From Bacteroidia bacterium (GTDB taxonomy: Bacteria; Bacteroidota; Bacteroidia; Cytophagales; Cyclobacteriaceae): a stretch of DNA of 64,000 bases. Positions 8,252 through 17,805 of the stretch are shown piece by piece. Under the pieces are notes generated by a model. It did no database searches. It was not told the DNA's origin and saw only the letters and a program-made list of their open reading frames with translations. A program made the translations under genes and the position numbers. Within the stretch, counting starts at the first letter, position 1, and every line of letters begins with the position of its first letter. The DNA is taken from contig JAUIAO010000019.1 in assembly GCA_030425425.1 (NCBI GenBank), positions 29,198 through 93,197 of the forward strand, read 5' to 3'.

Positions 8252-8886
8252 TGCCCAGAGGTAAGAAAAGACCATTACCTGAGGTAAGCTCAGGGTCCAT
8301 GGCGGATATAGCGTTTCTTTTGTTGATTTTCTTTTTGGTAACTACCACAATTGCGAATGACAAGGGAATTACGTTATTACTCCCGCCAAAGCCGGATCCG
8401 AATGAGCCACCTCCAGAGGTGACCAAAAATGATAAGAATATCTTCAAGATCTTAGCTAATTCACAAGACCAGTTGCTTGTAGAGGATGAACCTTACAAGC
8501 AACCAATGTCTGAGTTGAAAAAAGAAGTGAAGGAATTTATTCTAAACTTTGGTAATCCGGGAGAGGAAGGTATAGAAGTATACAATAGTTTACCTTCCAT
8601 GATGAAATCCGAAATAAACCGTTTCGGAAAGCGACTAGACTCCTCAGATGACCCGACTGAATGTGTGATTTCATTTAAAGCGGCTAGGGGTACAAGTTAC
8701 GATTTGTACATCGGTGTATTAGATGCAATTAATGCTGCTTACAACGAAGTATATGCTCAGCGTGTTGGAATCACGGTTGAAGAATGGCTGTCATTGGATA
8801 AAGATGATCCAATACAGAAGGATATGTATGACCGTGCAAGGAGTAATATTCCTCGTGCGATATCAATTGCTGAACCTGATAAATAA
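8251..8886 (+). CDS. exbD: ExbD/TolR family protein, long form
   Basis: This encodes 211 residues. After a basic N-terminus comes the single membrane helix with the essential acidic residue, Asp19 in SMADIAFLLLIFFLV. The periplasmic part is longer than the usual 140-residue ExbD: a segment at about 60-140 (rich in Lys, Glu, Pro) is inserted before the conserved YDLYIGVLDAINAAY strand-helix. It is the first of two tandem exbD genes. ExbD proteins transmit energy from ExbB to an outer-membrane partner. Confidence 0.92.
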   Translation: MPRGKKRPLPEVSSGSMADIAFLLLIFFLVTTTIANDKGITLLLPPKPDPNEPPPEVTKNDKNIFKILANSQDQLLVEDEPYKQPMSELKKEVKEFILNFGNPGEEGIEVYNSLPSMMKSEINRFGKRLDSSDDPTECVISFKAARGTSYDLYIGVLDAINAAYNEVYAQRVGITVEEWLSLDKDDPIQKDMYDRARSNIPRAISIAEPDK

Positions 8887-8895
8887 ATTTGAATT

Positions 8896-9354
8896 ATGTC
8901 AAAGTTTAAGAAAAGTTCAAATACACAACAGGAGATTCCTACGGCTGCATTGCCTGATATTATTTTCATGTTGTTGTTTTTCTTCATGGTAACTACTGTG
9001 ATGCGGGAAACAGATATTATGGTGAAGCAGACATTGCCCAGAGCTACTCAATTAACTAAAATTGAGCGTAAATCATTGGTTAGTTACATTTATATTGGAG
9101 AGCCGAGAAATACATCACTTTATGGAGGTGAACCAAAAATTCAGACCAACGATGTATTCGTGGACGCAAATGAAATTGTGCAGTTTGTGAGTCAGGAAAA
9201 GGATAAGTTGTCTGAAGTAGAACGTGACCAGATCACCATGTCAATGAAAGTGGATGTGGATGTGAAAATGGGTATTATTTCTGATGTGCAGCAGGAATTA
9301 CGTGAAGCAAATGCAAGAAAAGTTCTCTACAGTGCAATAAGAAGTGCTGAATAG
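8896..9354 (+). CDS. exbD: ExbD/TolR family protein, second copy
   Basis: This encodes 152 residues. Asp21 in the membrane helix (PTAALPDIIFMLLFFFMV) is the conserved proton-carrying residue, and the periplasmic domain ends with DVQQELREANARKVLYS, as in other ExbD proteins. It lies 9 bases after the long exbD and is followed by a strong terminator, which closes the unit. Two different ExbD proteins with one ExbB suggests a mixed ExbD dimer. Confidence 0.93.
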   Translation: MSKFKKSSNTQQEIPTAALPDIIFMLLFFFMVTTVMRETDIMVKQTLPRATQLTKIERKSLVSYIYIGEPRNTSLYGGEPKIQTNDVFVDANEIVQFVSQEKDKLSEVERDQITMSMKVDVDVKMGIISDVQQELREANARKVLYSAIRSAE

Positions 9355-9375
9355 AATAAAATATGAATAAGATTG

Positions 9376-9407
9376 AAAAGGACGTCAATTTTGGCGTCCT
9401 TTTTTTG
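9376..9407 (+). terminator. rho-independent terminator of the exb cluster
   Basis: A 7-bp stem GGACGTC / GGCGTCC (9380-9386 with 9393-9399, one T-G pair) with loop AATTTT is extended by A-T pairs and followed by a run of seven T. It lies about 20 bases after the exbD stop. Confidence 0.85.
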
Positions 9408-9413
9408 TTTAAG

Positions 9414-9821
9414 TCAGTCCTTTTTAGATTTTAGCCAATTTTTTAAATTATCAGTGAGTTTGGTAATTTGATCTCCGGCTTCCCCCAAGATTTTATCAGC
9501 TTCCTTTTTTAACTTTTGAGCTTCCTTTTCAGTGGATTTGTTCACCTTTTTAATTGTTCTATCAATTTTTTTTCTCTCCTTTTTAAGCTTATCAATTGTT
9601 TCTTCTATTTGGTATTTAGCATCTACTCCAGCGCCATTAGCTTCCTTTACTAAGTCTTCAATTTTTCCTGATAGCTCCTCATTTTTTTCACTTAGCTTTT
9701 TCAAAATTTCTGATTTAATATCAGCCTCTTTTTGTTCTTTTTTCTGGGTTTCACACCCAAGAGAAAAGATCGTAATCATGGCTAAAAGAAAGACTGTTTT
9801 TATTCTTGAGTCCTTAATCAT
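9414..9821 (-). CDS. coiled-coil lipoprotein
   Basis: This encodes 135 residues. The signal sequence ends in the lipobox FSLGC with Cys23, so the protein should be lipid-anchored. The mature part is nearly all Lys, Glu, Asp and Leu in heptad-like order (KLSEKNEELSGKIEDLV and KLKKERKKIDRTIKKVNK), which predicts long helices or a coiled coil. It resembles small coiled-coil lipoproteins in general but no named family. It is 12 bases after the aldehyde dehydrogenase and may be the last gene of that unit. Confidence 0.8.
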   Translation of the reverse strand: MIKDSRIKTVFLLAMITIFSLGCETQKKEQKEADIKSEILKKLSEKNEELSGKIEDLVKEANGAGVDAKYQIEETIDKLKKERKKIDRTIKKVNKSTEKEAQKLKKEADKILGEAGDQITKLTDNLKNWLKSKKD

Positions 9822-9833
9822 AATAATTCTATT

Positions 9834-11204
9834 TTATTTATCGATATATATGGTCTTGATATTCAAGAATTCATAAAAACCTTGCTGAGCGAGTTCTCTG
9901 CCATATCCGCTTTTTTTAATTCCACCAAATGGCAATCTTGGATCTGATTTTACGAATGCATTAACAAATGCACTCCCTACCTCTAATCTTGTTTCAGCAA
10001 TATATCTGGCTTTTTTTATATCTCTTGAAAACACTACTCCTCCTAATCCATAATCTGTTTGATTTGCCAATTCAATGGCTTCTTCCTCACTTTTTGCTTC
10101 AATGACAACAGCTACTGGTCCAAAAATTTCTTCTTCAAAAGCTGGCATTCCCGGAGATACATTAGTGAGTAAAGTCATCGGATAAAAGAAACCCTTGCCC
10201 TCTGGAACATACCCTCCTAATACACAAGTAGCTCCCATATCAACCGATTTCTTGACCTGTGAGTGCACTGTTTCTCTCAAATCTTTACGAGCTAAGCTAC
10301 CCAGATCAGGATTCTTAAGTGGGTCTCCAAATTGTTTCGTCTTTAAATGTTGAGTGAGAATTTCTGTGAATTCTTTCACATTTTTTTTTGTCACAATGAA
10401 TCGTTTTGCAGCTATACAGCTTTGGCCAGAATTGAGAACCCTACCGGCTACACAAGCTTTCACAGCCAGGTCTATGTCTGCATCATCGAGTATGATGTAT
10501 GGATCACTTCCTCCTAGTTCTAAGACGGACTTTTTCAAATGTTTCCCTGCTATTTCCGCGACTAATTTTCCGGCGTTAGTCGAACCCGTTAAAGTCACAC
10601 CAGAAATGTAACGGTTAGATATTACGTTTTCTACCTGTGGGATATCAATGATAATGGTATTGAATAGGTTTAATGGAAACCCAGCCGATTCTACGAGTTC
10701 TTGTATTTTTAATCCACAGGCTGTTGTGTTAGGGGCATGTTTGAGAATACCCGCATTTCCAGCCATAAGATTAGGTGATAAAAACCTAAAAACTTGCCAG
10801 AAAGGAAAATTCCAAGGCATTATTGCGAAAATAATCCCGGTTGGCTGGTATGAAATATAGCTTTCGGATGCATCTGTTTTGATATTTTGCGGAGTTAGAA
10901 AGTGTGCCGCTTTTTCTGCGAAATATTCACATACCCATGCACATTTTTCTATTTCAGCTATGGATTGATTTAATGGTTTACCCATCTCTGTAGTGATCAG
11001 GTGACCAAGAGATTCTTTCTCGTTTTTTAACAATTCTGCTAAAACGAGCATTTTAGATTTTCTATGATAAAGAGTAGTTTGACGCCATTCCAAAAATGCT
11101 GCTTGTGTCTTTTTTATATGCTCAGAAAGTTCATTGTCAGATTGGTACTGATATGAGGCTATTTCTTCTTCTGTTGATGGGTTTACCGTCGAAAATGAAT
11201 TCAT
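9834..11204 (-). CDS. NAD(P)-dependent aldehyde (succinate-semialdehyde type) dehydrogenase
   Basis: This encodes 456 residues. The catalytic set of the aldehyde dehydrogenase superfamily is present: the general base Glu in LELGGSDPYIIL, the nucleophile Cys in NSGQSCIAAKRF, PWNFPFWQVFRF in the cofactor domain, and EEIFGPVAVV near the end. The short length and the GGSDPYIIL/NSGQSC variants suit the succinate-semialdehyde dehydrogenase group (Sad/GabD-like). I start at the ATG 11204 because a longer frame to 11240 would run into the HNH gene. Substrate is inferred only from family resemblance. Confidence 0.9.
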   Translation of the reverse strand: MNSFSTVNPSTEEEIASYQYQSDNELSEHIKKTQAAFLEWRQTTLYHRKSKMLVLAELLKNEKESLGHLITTEMGKPLNQSIAEIEKCAWVCEYFAEKAAHFLTPQNIKTDASESYISYQPTGIIFAIMPWNFPFWQVFRFLSPNLMAGNAGILKHAPNTTACGLKIQELVESAGFPLNLFNTIIIDIPQVENVISNRYISGVTLTGSTNAGKLVAEIAGKHLKKSVLELGGSDPYIILDDADIDLAVKACVAGRVLNSGQSCIAAKRFIVTKKNVKEFTEILTQHLKTKQFGDPLKNPDLGSLARKDLRETVHSQVKKSVDMGATCVLGGYVPEGKGFFYPMTLLTNVSPGMPAFEEEIFGPVAVVIEAKSEEEAIELANQTDYGLGGVVFSRDIKKARYIAETRLEVGSAFVNAFVKSDPRLPFGGIKKSGYGRELAQQGFYEFLNIKTIYIDK

Positions 11205-11221
11205 TAGGCACTTGCTTTTCT

Positions 11222-11710
11222 TTACAGAAAAGGTAGCCAATCTGTTCTAATTGATTGCAGATTGTTTCTTAAAAACATAATGTATGAAGGCTTATAAGGT
11301 CGCTTTTGAAGTTTGAGTCCTACTTCTTCAGGCGTGAAATCTCCCTTTTTGGAATTACAGGTTTGGCAAGCTGTGACCAGGTTGGTCCATGTAGATTGAC
11401 CACCTTTGGATTTAGGAATAAGATGATCTATTGTGAGATTTTTATCAGTGCCGCAATATTGACAATTGTATTGATCTCTTTTGAAAATATTATGTCTGGT
11501 AAGCACAACACCTTTATAAGGTATATTAATGTATTTTTTTATACGGATTACTGAAGGGTAAGGAAAAACCAGATCAATGGAATGGAGTGCTTTTTCCTTA
11601 TTATCACTGAGGATGTCAGCTTTCTGAAGGTATGTAAGCAGAAATGCCCTCTCAACACTGCAAAGTGAAATAGTGCTAAAATCTGCATTTAATACCAAAA
11701 CTGAGTCCAT
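11222..11710 (-). CDS. HNH endonuclease
   Basis: This encodes 162 residues. The C-terminal half is a standard HNH nuclease: CQYCG and CQTCN zinc knuckles enclose TIDHLIPKSKGGQSTWTN, with the catalytic DH and the later N. The N-terminal half (VLNADFSTISLCSVERA) is the conserved lead seen in stand-alone HNH proteins of many bacteria. Its ATG touches the smpB stop with no gap, so it is co-translated. The role of these free-standing nucleases is not established. Confidence 0.92.
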   Translation of the reverse strand: MDSVLVLNADFSTISLCSVERAFLLTYLQKADILSDNKEKALHSIDLVFPYPSVIRIKKYINIPYKGVVLTRHNIFKRDQYNCQYCGTDKNLTIDHLIPKSKGGQSTWTNLVTACQTCNSKKGDFTPEEVGLKLQKRPYKPSYIMFLRNNLQSIRTDWLPFL

Positions 11711-12184
11711 TTAGAGTTTCATTTTTTTAAGTTCTCGATCCTGGTCTTTTTTCTTAATACTATCTCTTTTGTCATAGAGCTTTTTACCTTTCGCTATAGC
11801 AATTTCAAGTTTTGCAAATCCCCGACTGTTGATGAAAATTCGGGTGGGTACTATCGTAAGGCCTTTTTCTTCAACTTTCGCTTTTATTTTTTCTAGTTCT
11901 TTACGCTTCAGCAACAGTTTTCTTTCTCGTTTCATTTCATGAGAGGAAAAAGAACTATTCGAGTATTCCGAAATATTCATGCTTTTGACATACATTTCGT
12001 TGCCCTGAAAATAGCAATAGGCTTCTTGTAAGCTGGCTTTTCTTTCCCTCAAGGATTTGATCTCAGTACCTTGCAATACGATTCCTGCTTCATATTTATC
12101 TATGAATTCATATTCAAAACTCGCCTTTCGGTTTTTGATGTGAATGTTACTCGAAAACCTTTGTTGATCTTTTGACTTAGCCAT
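11711..12184 (-). CDS. smpB: SsrA-binding protein SmpB
   Basis: This encodes 157 residues, the usual length. SmpB binds tmRNA and brings it to stalled ribosomes. The family signature runs from NRKASFEYEFIDKYEAGI and LQGTEIKSLRERKASL through AYCYFQGNEMYVKSMNI to a basic C-terminal tail (KKLYDKRDSIKKKDQDRE) that enters the mRNA channel. It sits 52 bases after tsaD and directly before the HNH gene on the minus strand. The tmRNA gene itself is not in the window. Confidence 0.97.
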   Translation of the reverse strand: MAKSKDQQRFSSNIHIKNRKASFEYEFIDKYEAGIVLQGTEIKSLRERKASLQEAYCYFQGNEMYVKSMNISEYSNSSFSSHEMKRERKLLLKRKELEKIKAKVEEKGLTIVPTRIFINSRGFAKLEIAIAKGKKLYDKRDSIKKKDQDRELKKMKL

Positions 12185-12236
12185 TCGATTAGTGTAATTT
12201 TTTAAATTAGTGAAGATTGTCCTTGAAATGAAATAA

Positions 12237-13247
12237 TTAGTCTGAAAAAGCCAATCTCGGAAGTGGGCTATCTCTTAAAGAGCCTACCTTTCCGTTTAAG
12301 AAATGATAGTGTCCACTTATTGCAATCATCGCTGCATTGTCTGTACAATACTCAAATTTGGGGATAAAGGTTTTCCATCCTTCCTTTTTTGAGAGGGATT
12401 GAATTTCATTTCTTAATCCACTATTGGCTGAAACGCCCCCTGCAATGGCAATATTTCTGATTCTTTCTAATTTGGAAGCTTTCTTGAGCTTTTTCATTAG
12501 CATTTGAATCAATGTATGCTGCAGGCTGGCGGCCAGGTCATTGAGGTTTTCTTCGATGAAATTTTCATTGTTTTTTTTCTGATCTCTTAAAAAATACATG
12601 AAGGCAGTTTTTATTCCTGAAAATGAATAATCGAGATCAGGAATGTCACTATGTGGAAAGGAGAATCTTTCCGGATCTCCCGATTGAGCCAGCTGGTCAA
12701 TTTTAGGTCCTCCAGGATAACCTACACCGAGAAGTTTTGCACACTTGTCAAAGGCTTCACCCACTGCATCATCTTTCGTCTGCCCAATGATTTCCATATC
12801 AATGTGGCTCTTGACCTTAACGATTTGGGTGTGTCCTCCGCTCACCGTTAAACAAAGGAATGGAAAATCCGGTCTTGGTTCATCTATGAAATGAGCGAGT
12901 ATGTGGGCTTGCATGTGATTAACGGGAATCACTGGAATGTTGAGCGTCATAGCAGCTGTTTTGGCGAAAGTACTTCCTACTAAAAGTGCCCCTAATAGAC
13001 CTGGACCTTGCGTATAAGCAATGGCAGACAGGTCTTTCATACTGAGATCTACAGACTTTAGTGCATCGTCAATTACCGGAATGATATTCTTCTGATGTGC
13101 CCTGGAGGCCAGTTCAGGAACTACTCCTCCGTACTTTTCATGTATCAATTGCGTTGTTACAATGTTATTGATTATTTGACCATCTTTGCAGATAGCAGCT
13201 GCAGTTTCGTCACAGGATGACTCGATTCCAAGGATAATTGTACTCAT
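12237..13247 (-). CDS. tsaD: tRNA N6-threonylcarbamoyladenosine transferase TsaD
   Basis: This encodes 336 residues. TsaD transfers threonylcarbamoyl from TC-AMP to A37 of ANN-decoding tRNAs with TsaB and TsaE. The ASKHA fold motifs are clear: LGIESSCDETAAA at the N-terminus, metal-binding HMQAHILAH, TVSGGHTQIV, DDAVGEAFDK, GYPGGPKID and AGGVSANSGLR. Only 23 bases separate its start from tamB on the other strand. The tsaD-tamB divergent pair is common in this phylum. Confidence 0.97.
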   Translation of the reverse strand: MSTIILGIESSCDETAAAICKDGQIINNIVTTQLIHEKYGGVVPELASRAHQKNIIPVIDDALKSVDLSMKDLSAIAYTQGPGLLGALLVGSTFAKTAAMTLNIPVIPVNHMQAHILAHFIDEPRPDFPFLCLTVSGGHTQIVKVKSHIDMEIIGQTKDDAVGEAFDKCAKLLGVGYPGGPKIDQLAQSGDPERFSFPHSDIPDLDYSFSGIKTAFMYFLRDQKKNNENFIEENLNDLAASLQHTLIQMLMKKLKKASKLERIRNIAIAGGVSANSGLRNEIQSLSKKEGWKTFIPKFEYCTDNAAMIAISGHYHFLNGKVGSLRDSPLPRLAFSD

Positions 13248-13270
13248 AAACTTCTCAATAAAGTCTGGGT

Positions 13271-16200
13271 TTGAAGGGTAAAATTACATTTAGAAGTTTT
13301 CTTAAGAGTGTCAGAAAAATTCTTTTCTGGACTATTAGTGTCATTTTGATGCTAATGGTTGTTTTAATCCTTCTATTACAGACTTCATTTTTTCAGAATT
13401 TTCTTTCAGATCAGGTTTTATCACTGATTAATAATAAAACAAGGGAAACGGTAAGCATCGAAAAAGTTAAAATTCGATGGTTTGATCAGGTTTCCGTTTC
13501 TGGTCTTGAGTTGAGAGATTATCAAGATAACCTGATGCTAAATACAGCAGAAGTGACTGTAAATTTTGGACTTAGGAGGTTGCTTACTAATGGAAATATC
13601 AGCTTTGATGAGATCAACGTTACAGACGGTGCGCTTGATTTGAGAAAATATCAGGACTCTCTGAATATCAATCTCGTGGAATTCATCAATGACCTGAAGC
13701 AATTGACTTCAAAACCGAAGGATACGACAGTAGCTCCTCCACAATTAAAAATCGCAACTGTGAATTTGGATCAATTCACATTTATTTATGATAATCAATT
13801 GAATGACAGTTTGGCTGAAGGAAAGTTTGATTATGGGCATTTTAAATTGTCTATTCCAGAAGGGGGTTTTTCAAACTTTCTCTTGTGGTCTGATACGATC
13901 CGAATGAATATTAATTCATTCTCTTCAATAGACTCTGTAAGTGGTATGGAGCTGAATAGTTTGTCTACAGATTTTGAATTGAATAGTCAAAATATATTAC
14001 TTAAGAACCTGAATTTGATTACTCCGGATAGCCAGGTAGATGGTGACCTGGGTTTGCATTTTACCGATTTCGGTGCCTTAGGGGATTTTATCAACGAAGT
14101 TGATCTGGATGTGAGTTTAAATGAGTCTGTTGTTTCCCAGACTGATATCAACTTTTTTGCTGATCTACCATTTAACGATTTTCAAGCTGAGGTTACCGGA
14201 AATATTAAAGGGCCTATTTCCAGGTTGGCAATACAGGATTTGATTTTAGACTTTGGGGAGAATTCAAGGCTAGTAGGAAATTTCGATTTTATGGGATTAC
14301 CGAAACTTGATGAGACATTTATTGATGCAAGAATCTCGGAGGGTCAAATAGATCAAACCGATTTTAAAATATTTGGGAACTTTGATTTTGATCAGGCAAG
14401 TGAATTAGGTCAACTAAATTTTAAGGGGCGATTTTTAGGTTTTGTTCATGATTTTGTAGCGAACGGTGATTTTCAGACTCCCCTTGGGCGTTTTTCTTCA
14501 GATATAAATCTCAAGTTTCCGAAGGGTTGGGAGAATGCCCAATATTCTGGTAAAATGGAACTTTTCAACTTTAATGTTGGGCTGCTAATTGGTGAAAAAA
14601 AAGCAATTCAGAAAGTCAATCTCAAAGGGTCTCTCAAGGGAAGTGGATTGAGAGTAGATAATGCCAACTTTTACCTGGATGCGGTCCTTAGAAACTCTCA
14701 AATATTTGGGTATCAATATGATAAAATAAAAGCCAAGGGACAGTTTGCAGCGTCTTTTTTTGAGGGTGAATTAAATGTTACAGATTCTAATTGTCTTGTC
14801 ACTTCTACAGCCAGCGTTGATTTATCTGAGAAACCGGAAATTGTAAAATTGAATTCCAATATTCAAACATTACGGCTTCAAGAGTTAGGGTTCAGTCCTG
14901 AAAAACTAGACATACAAGGAGTTATCTCTGCTGATCTAATGTCATTGAATATTGATAGCCTGGAAGGCAATGTTCGGGTTGATTCATTAGATATCAACTG
15001 GAAAAATAAATCTGTTAGCGTCGATTCAATCCTGGTGGGATCTACACGTCGAAATGGGATAAGAGATATTCAATTTGTTTTACCTGACCTAGATTTTCAT
15101 ATGGAAGGGGACTTCACTTTTTCTCAGATTTCGCAAGACTTTAAAATTATCAGCTCAGATCTGGAGCGATATTTTGACACTGATAAGACTCAAAGTCACA
15201 TTTCAAAAACGTCGAATGAATACACGATAGATTTTGAAATTTTATATGATGACATTAATGAGTACTTGAATTTGTTTTCTGAAGCACCCATTTTCATTAC
15301 ACCGAAAGGAGAAATAGCGGGCACTTATTATCAACGGAATAATGCTACTTTATCATTTTTTGCAGAGATAGATTCAGTGAACTATGCGAATGTTGGGTTT
15401 GCTAAAAATACCCTGGATATCAATTTCTCCAAACAAATGGACTCAACAATGATTATTGCATCAGCTTTTGTAGAATCCAAGGCTCAATATTGGAAAGATA
15501 ATCCACCAACAGAAGACTTGTCTTTGGAGGCAGTTTGGTTGGATAATAAAATCAACGCAAATCTGCACATTGAACAACCTGCAAATGACAGTTATGCCAA
15601 TGTGAATGGCGAAATGCTTCTAGCTAAAGACCAACTGATCTATCAATTCAAACCGTCTGATTTGACAGCTTTCGGGGAGCAGTGGTTTTTTAATCCAGAT
15701 AATAAAATAACATTCAGACAAAATCGGATTGATATTGCCAAACTAGAGCTTTATCAGAAAAACCAATCCATCCTTTTGGAAGGTAATTATTCAGATAGCA
15801 TGGAGACAGCACTGAATTTGAAATTTGATGACTTTGATTTGCACACTTTGGAAACCTTATTACCGGAGCGAATTGGTGGAGTTATGAATTCAGTAATAGA
15901 ATTTGATAGACCTAATAGTTCAGAACCATTCAGGCTAAAGAGCGATTTACAAATTTCAGATTTTTCAGTTGATAACCTTCCTGTAGGAAATATTCGAGGG
16001 AATACTTACTGGGATAATAAATTGGAGGGGCTAAGGCTAGATCTTAATGTTCAGAAAGAAGGGGTTAATACCATAGACGTCTACGGTTATTTCAAACCAG
16101 CTACTTCTGAAGAACAATTCAACATCAATGCCACTTTCGAGGAAGCATCATTACGGTTATTGGAGCCGTTTGCCGGAGAAGTGGTCTCAGAATTGGGAGG

Positions 16201-17749
16201 CTTTGCAAGTGGTGAAATATCGCTTACCGGCAATGTCAAATATCCAATCTTGAGAGGGGAGGCCTATCTGTCTCAAGGTGAATTTAAACTCAATTATCTG
16301 GGAACAAACTATAAGTTTGACGGGGCCTTGGAGTTTGACAATAATAAGGTTGTATTATCCACTATTAACTTAATGGATGAAAAGAACGATAAAGCTGTAC
16401 TTACAGGCAATGTAGCTCATAGTGGCCTTGATGATATTTCGCTCGATCTGCGCTTGAACGCTCAGAATTTTCAATTTCTAAATACTTCTTCTACTGATAA
16501 CTCTTTGTATTACGGTGTAGCGAATGGTACAGGAGTTATTGATGTCACAGGCAACTTAAATGACATTTTGATCAAGGCGCAGGCAACTACTGAGAAAGGA
16601 ACAAAAATTTTCATTCCGTTGACTTCAGATTCGGAAGTGAATCAAAAAGATTACATTTCATTTGTGGATTTTTCTGATTCTACGCAGACTGTCGATATTG
16701 AGCAAGTTGTGCAAGAAAGTATTTCTGGTATTCGCCTTGATTTTGATTTGGATGTGACTACTGATGCTTATGTTGAATTGATTTTCAATATTCGAACCGG
16801 AGATATTATCAGAGGTAGAGGTAATGGTAATTTGAATCTGGTTCTGGATACTAATGGGGATTTTGAATTATTTGGAGATATATCCATCGACGAAGGGGCT
16901 TATAATTTTACTATTCCAGCTATTGGTATCAATAAGGAGTTTAATGTGGTGGAAGGGAGTACAATTAGCTGGTATGGTGATCCATATGCCGGAAAGTTAG
17001 ATTTGGATGCCACCTATCGTCAATTAGCTTCTTTTGATAATTATCACGGTTTTGTAGAAGGAGAAAATCCAAATGTAACATCACAAAAGTACCCTGTTAT
17101 CGTTTTGCTAGATCTTCAGGGAGATATGCTTTCACCGCAGATTGACTTTGAGATAAAATTAGAAGACACCCAAGCTTCACTCATAAGTCAGGAACAGCAA
17201 GATATGGCAGAAATTAATAATGATGAGCAAGAGCTCAAAAGGCAGGTTTTTAGCTTATTGATATTGAGAAAGTTTTCACCACGAAATAGTTATCTCGGAG
17301 GAAGCAATACTGCAGTACAAGGTAGTGTGAGCGAATTTTTATCCAATCAGTTGTCTTATTTTGTGAGTCAGATGGATGATAACCTGGAGGTAGATATTGA
17401 TTTAGCTTCTTTAGATAATAATGCATTTAATACTTTTCAATTGAGATTGTCATATACTTTTCTTGATGGAAGGTTAAGAGTCAGTGGGGCAGGTGGATTA
17501 CCTCAAAATAATACCGAGGAAGTTTCTACGGGAATGAATAATTACCTTGGTGATTGGTCCATTCGCTATTTGATTACCCAGGATGGTCATTTGAGAGTAA
17601 AAGCATTTAGTCAAACTGATCAGATTCGTGACAACCAAAGAGAAACAGGGGTAAGCTTTCAGTTTGTGAAATCCTTTGATGATTTTAAAGAACTGATGAC
17701 TAGCACCAGGAAAAAAGCATTACAAAACCCAAAACCTTCTCAGGATTAG
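13271..17749 (+). CDS. tamB: TamB-like translocation/assembly module protein
   Basis: This encodes 1492 residues. After an N-terminal membrane helix (about 15-37) comes a very long stretch of repeating beta strands typical of AsmA/TamB proteins, which form a periplasm-spanning groove for lipid transport or outer-membrane protein assembly. The C-terminal DUF490 domain includes NGNLNLVLDTNGDFELFGD, INKEFNVVEGSTISW, a PVIVLLDLQG stretch and the terminal RVSGAGGL and RYLITQDGHLRVKAF. The start is TTG: an in-frame TAA at 13259 blocks any upstream start, and the first internal ATG would cut into the membrane helix. No tamA lies nearby. Confidence 0.93.
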   Translation: MKGKITFRSFLKSVRKILFWTISVILMLMVVLILLLQTSFFQNFLSDQVLSLINNKTRETVSIEKVKIRWFDQVSVSGLELRDYQDNLMLNTAEVTVNFGLRRLLTNGNISFDEINVTDGALDLRKYQDSLNINLVEFINDLKQLTSKPKDTTVAPPQLKIATVNLDQFTFIYDNQLNDSLAEGKFDYGHFKLSIPEGGFSNFLLWSDTIRMNINSFSSIDSVSGMELNSLSTDFELNSQNILLKNLNLITPDSQVDGDLGLHFTDFGALGDFINEVDLDVSLNESVVSQTDINFFADLPFNDFQAEVTGNIKGPISRLAIQDLILDFGENSRLVGNFDFMGLPKLDETFIDARISEGQIDQTDFKIFGNFDFDQASELGQLNFKGRFLGFVHDFVANGDFQTPLGRFSSDINLKFPKGWENAQYSGKMELFNFNVGLLIGEKKAIQKVNLKGSLKGSGLRVDNANFYLDAVLRNSQIFGYQYDKIKAKGQFAASFFEGELNVTDSNCLVTSTASVDLSEKPEIVKLNSNIQTLRLQELGFSPEKLDIQGVISADLMSLNIDSLEGNVRVDSLDINWKNKSVSVDSILVGSTRRNGIRDIQFVLPDLDFHMEGDFTFSQISQDFKIISSDLERYFDTDKTQSHISKTSNEYTIDFEILYDDINEYLNLFSEAPIFITPKGEIAGTYYQRNNATLSFFAEIDSVNYANVGFAKNTLDINFSKQMDSTMIIASAFVESKAQYWKDNPPTEDLSLEAVWLDNKINANLHIEQPANDSYANVNGEMLLAKDQLIYQFKPSDLTAFGEQWFFNPDNKITFRQNRIDIAKLELYQKNQSILLEGNYSDSMETALNLKFDDFDLHTLETLLPERIGGVMNSVIEFDRPNSSEPFRLKSDLQISDFSVDNLPVGNIRGNTYWDNKLEGLRLDLNVQKEGVNTIDVYGYFKPATSEEQFNINATFEEASLRLLEPFAGEVVSELGGFASGEISLTGNVKYPILRGEAYLSQGEFKLNYLGTNYKFDGALEFDNNKVVLSTINLMDEKNDKAVLTGNVAHSGLDDISLDLRLNAQNFQFLNTSSTDNSLYYGVANGTGVIDVTGNLNDILIKAQATTEKGTKIFIPLTSDSEVNQKDYISFVDFSDSTQTVDIEQVVQESISGIRLDFDLDVTTDAYVELIFNIRTGDIIRGRGNGNLNLVLDTNGDFELFGDISIDEGAYNFTIPAIGINKEFNVVEGSTISWYGDPYAGKLDLDATYRQLASFDNYHGFVEGENPNVTSQKYPVIVLLDLQGDMLSPQIDFEIKLEDTQASLISQEQQDMAEINNDEQELKRQVFSLLILRKFSPRNSYLGGSNTAVQGSVSEFLSNQLSYFVSQMDDNLEVDIDLASLDNNAFNTFQLRLSYTFLDGRLRVSGAGGLPQNNTEEVSTGMNNYLGDWSIRYLITQDGHLRVKAFSQTDQIRDNQRETGVSFQFVKSFDDFKELMTSTRKKALQNPKPSQD

Positions 17750-17805
17750 AATAATTTTTTACTATTGGTTACAAAACATAGTAAGTGTTTGTCGGTTTAT
17801 CCAGA

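Noticed and set aside
9532..9876. Ser/Phe-rich plus-strand frame
   Set aside because: It is the antisense shadow of the coiled-coil lipoprotein; its composition follows from the Lys/Glu codons of that gene.
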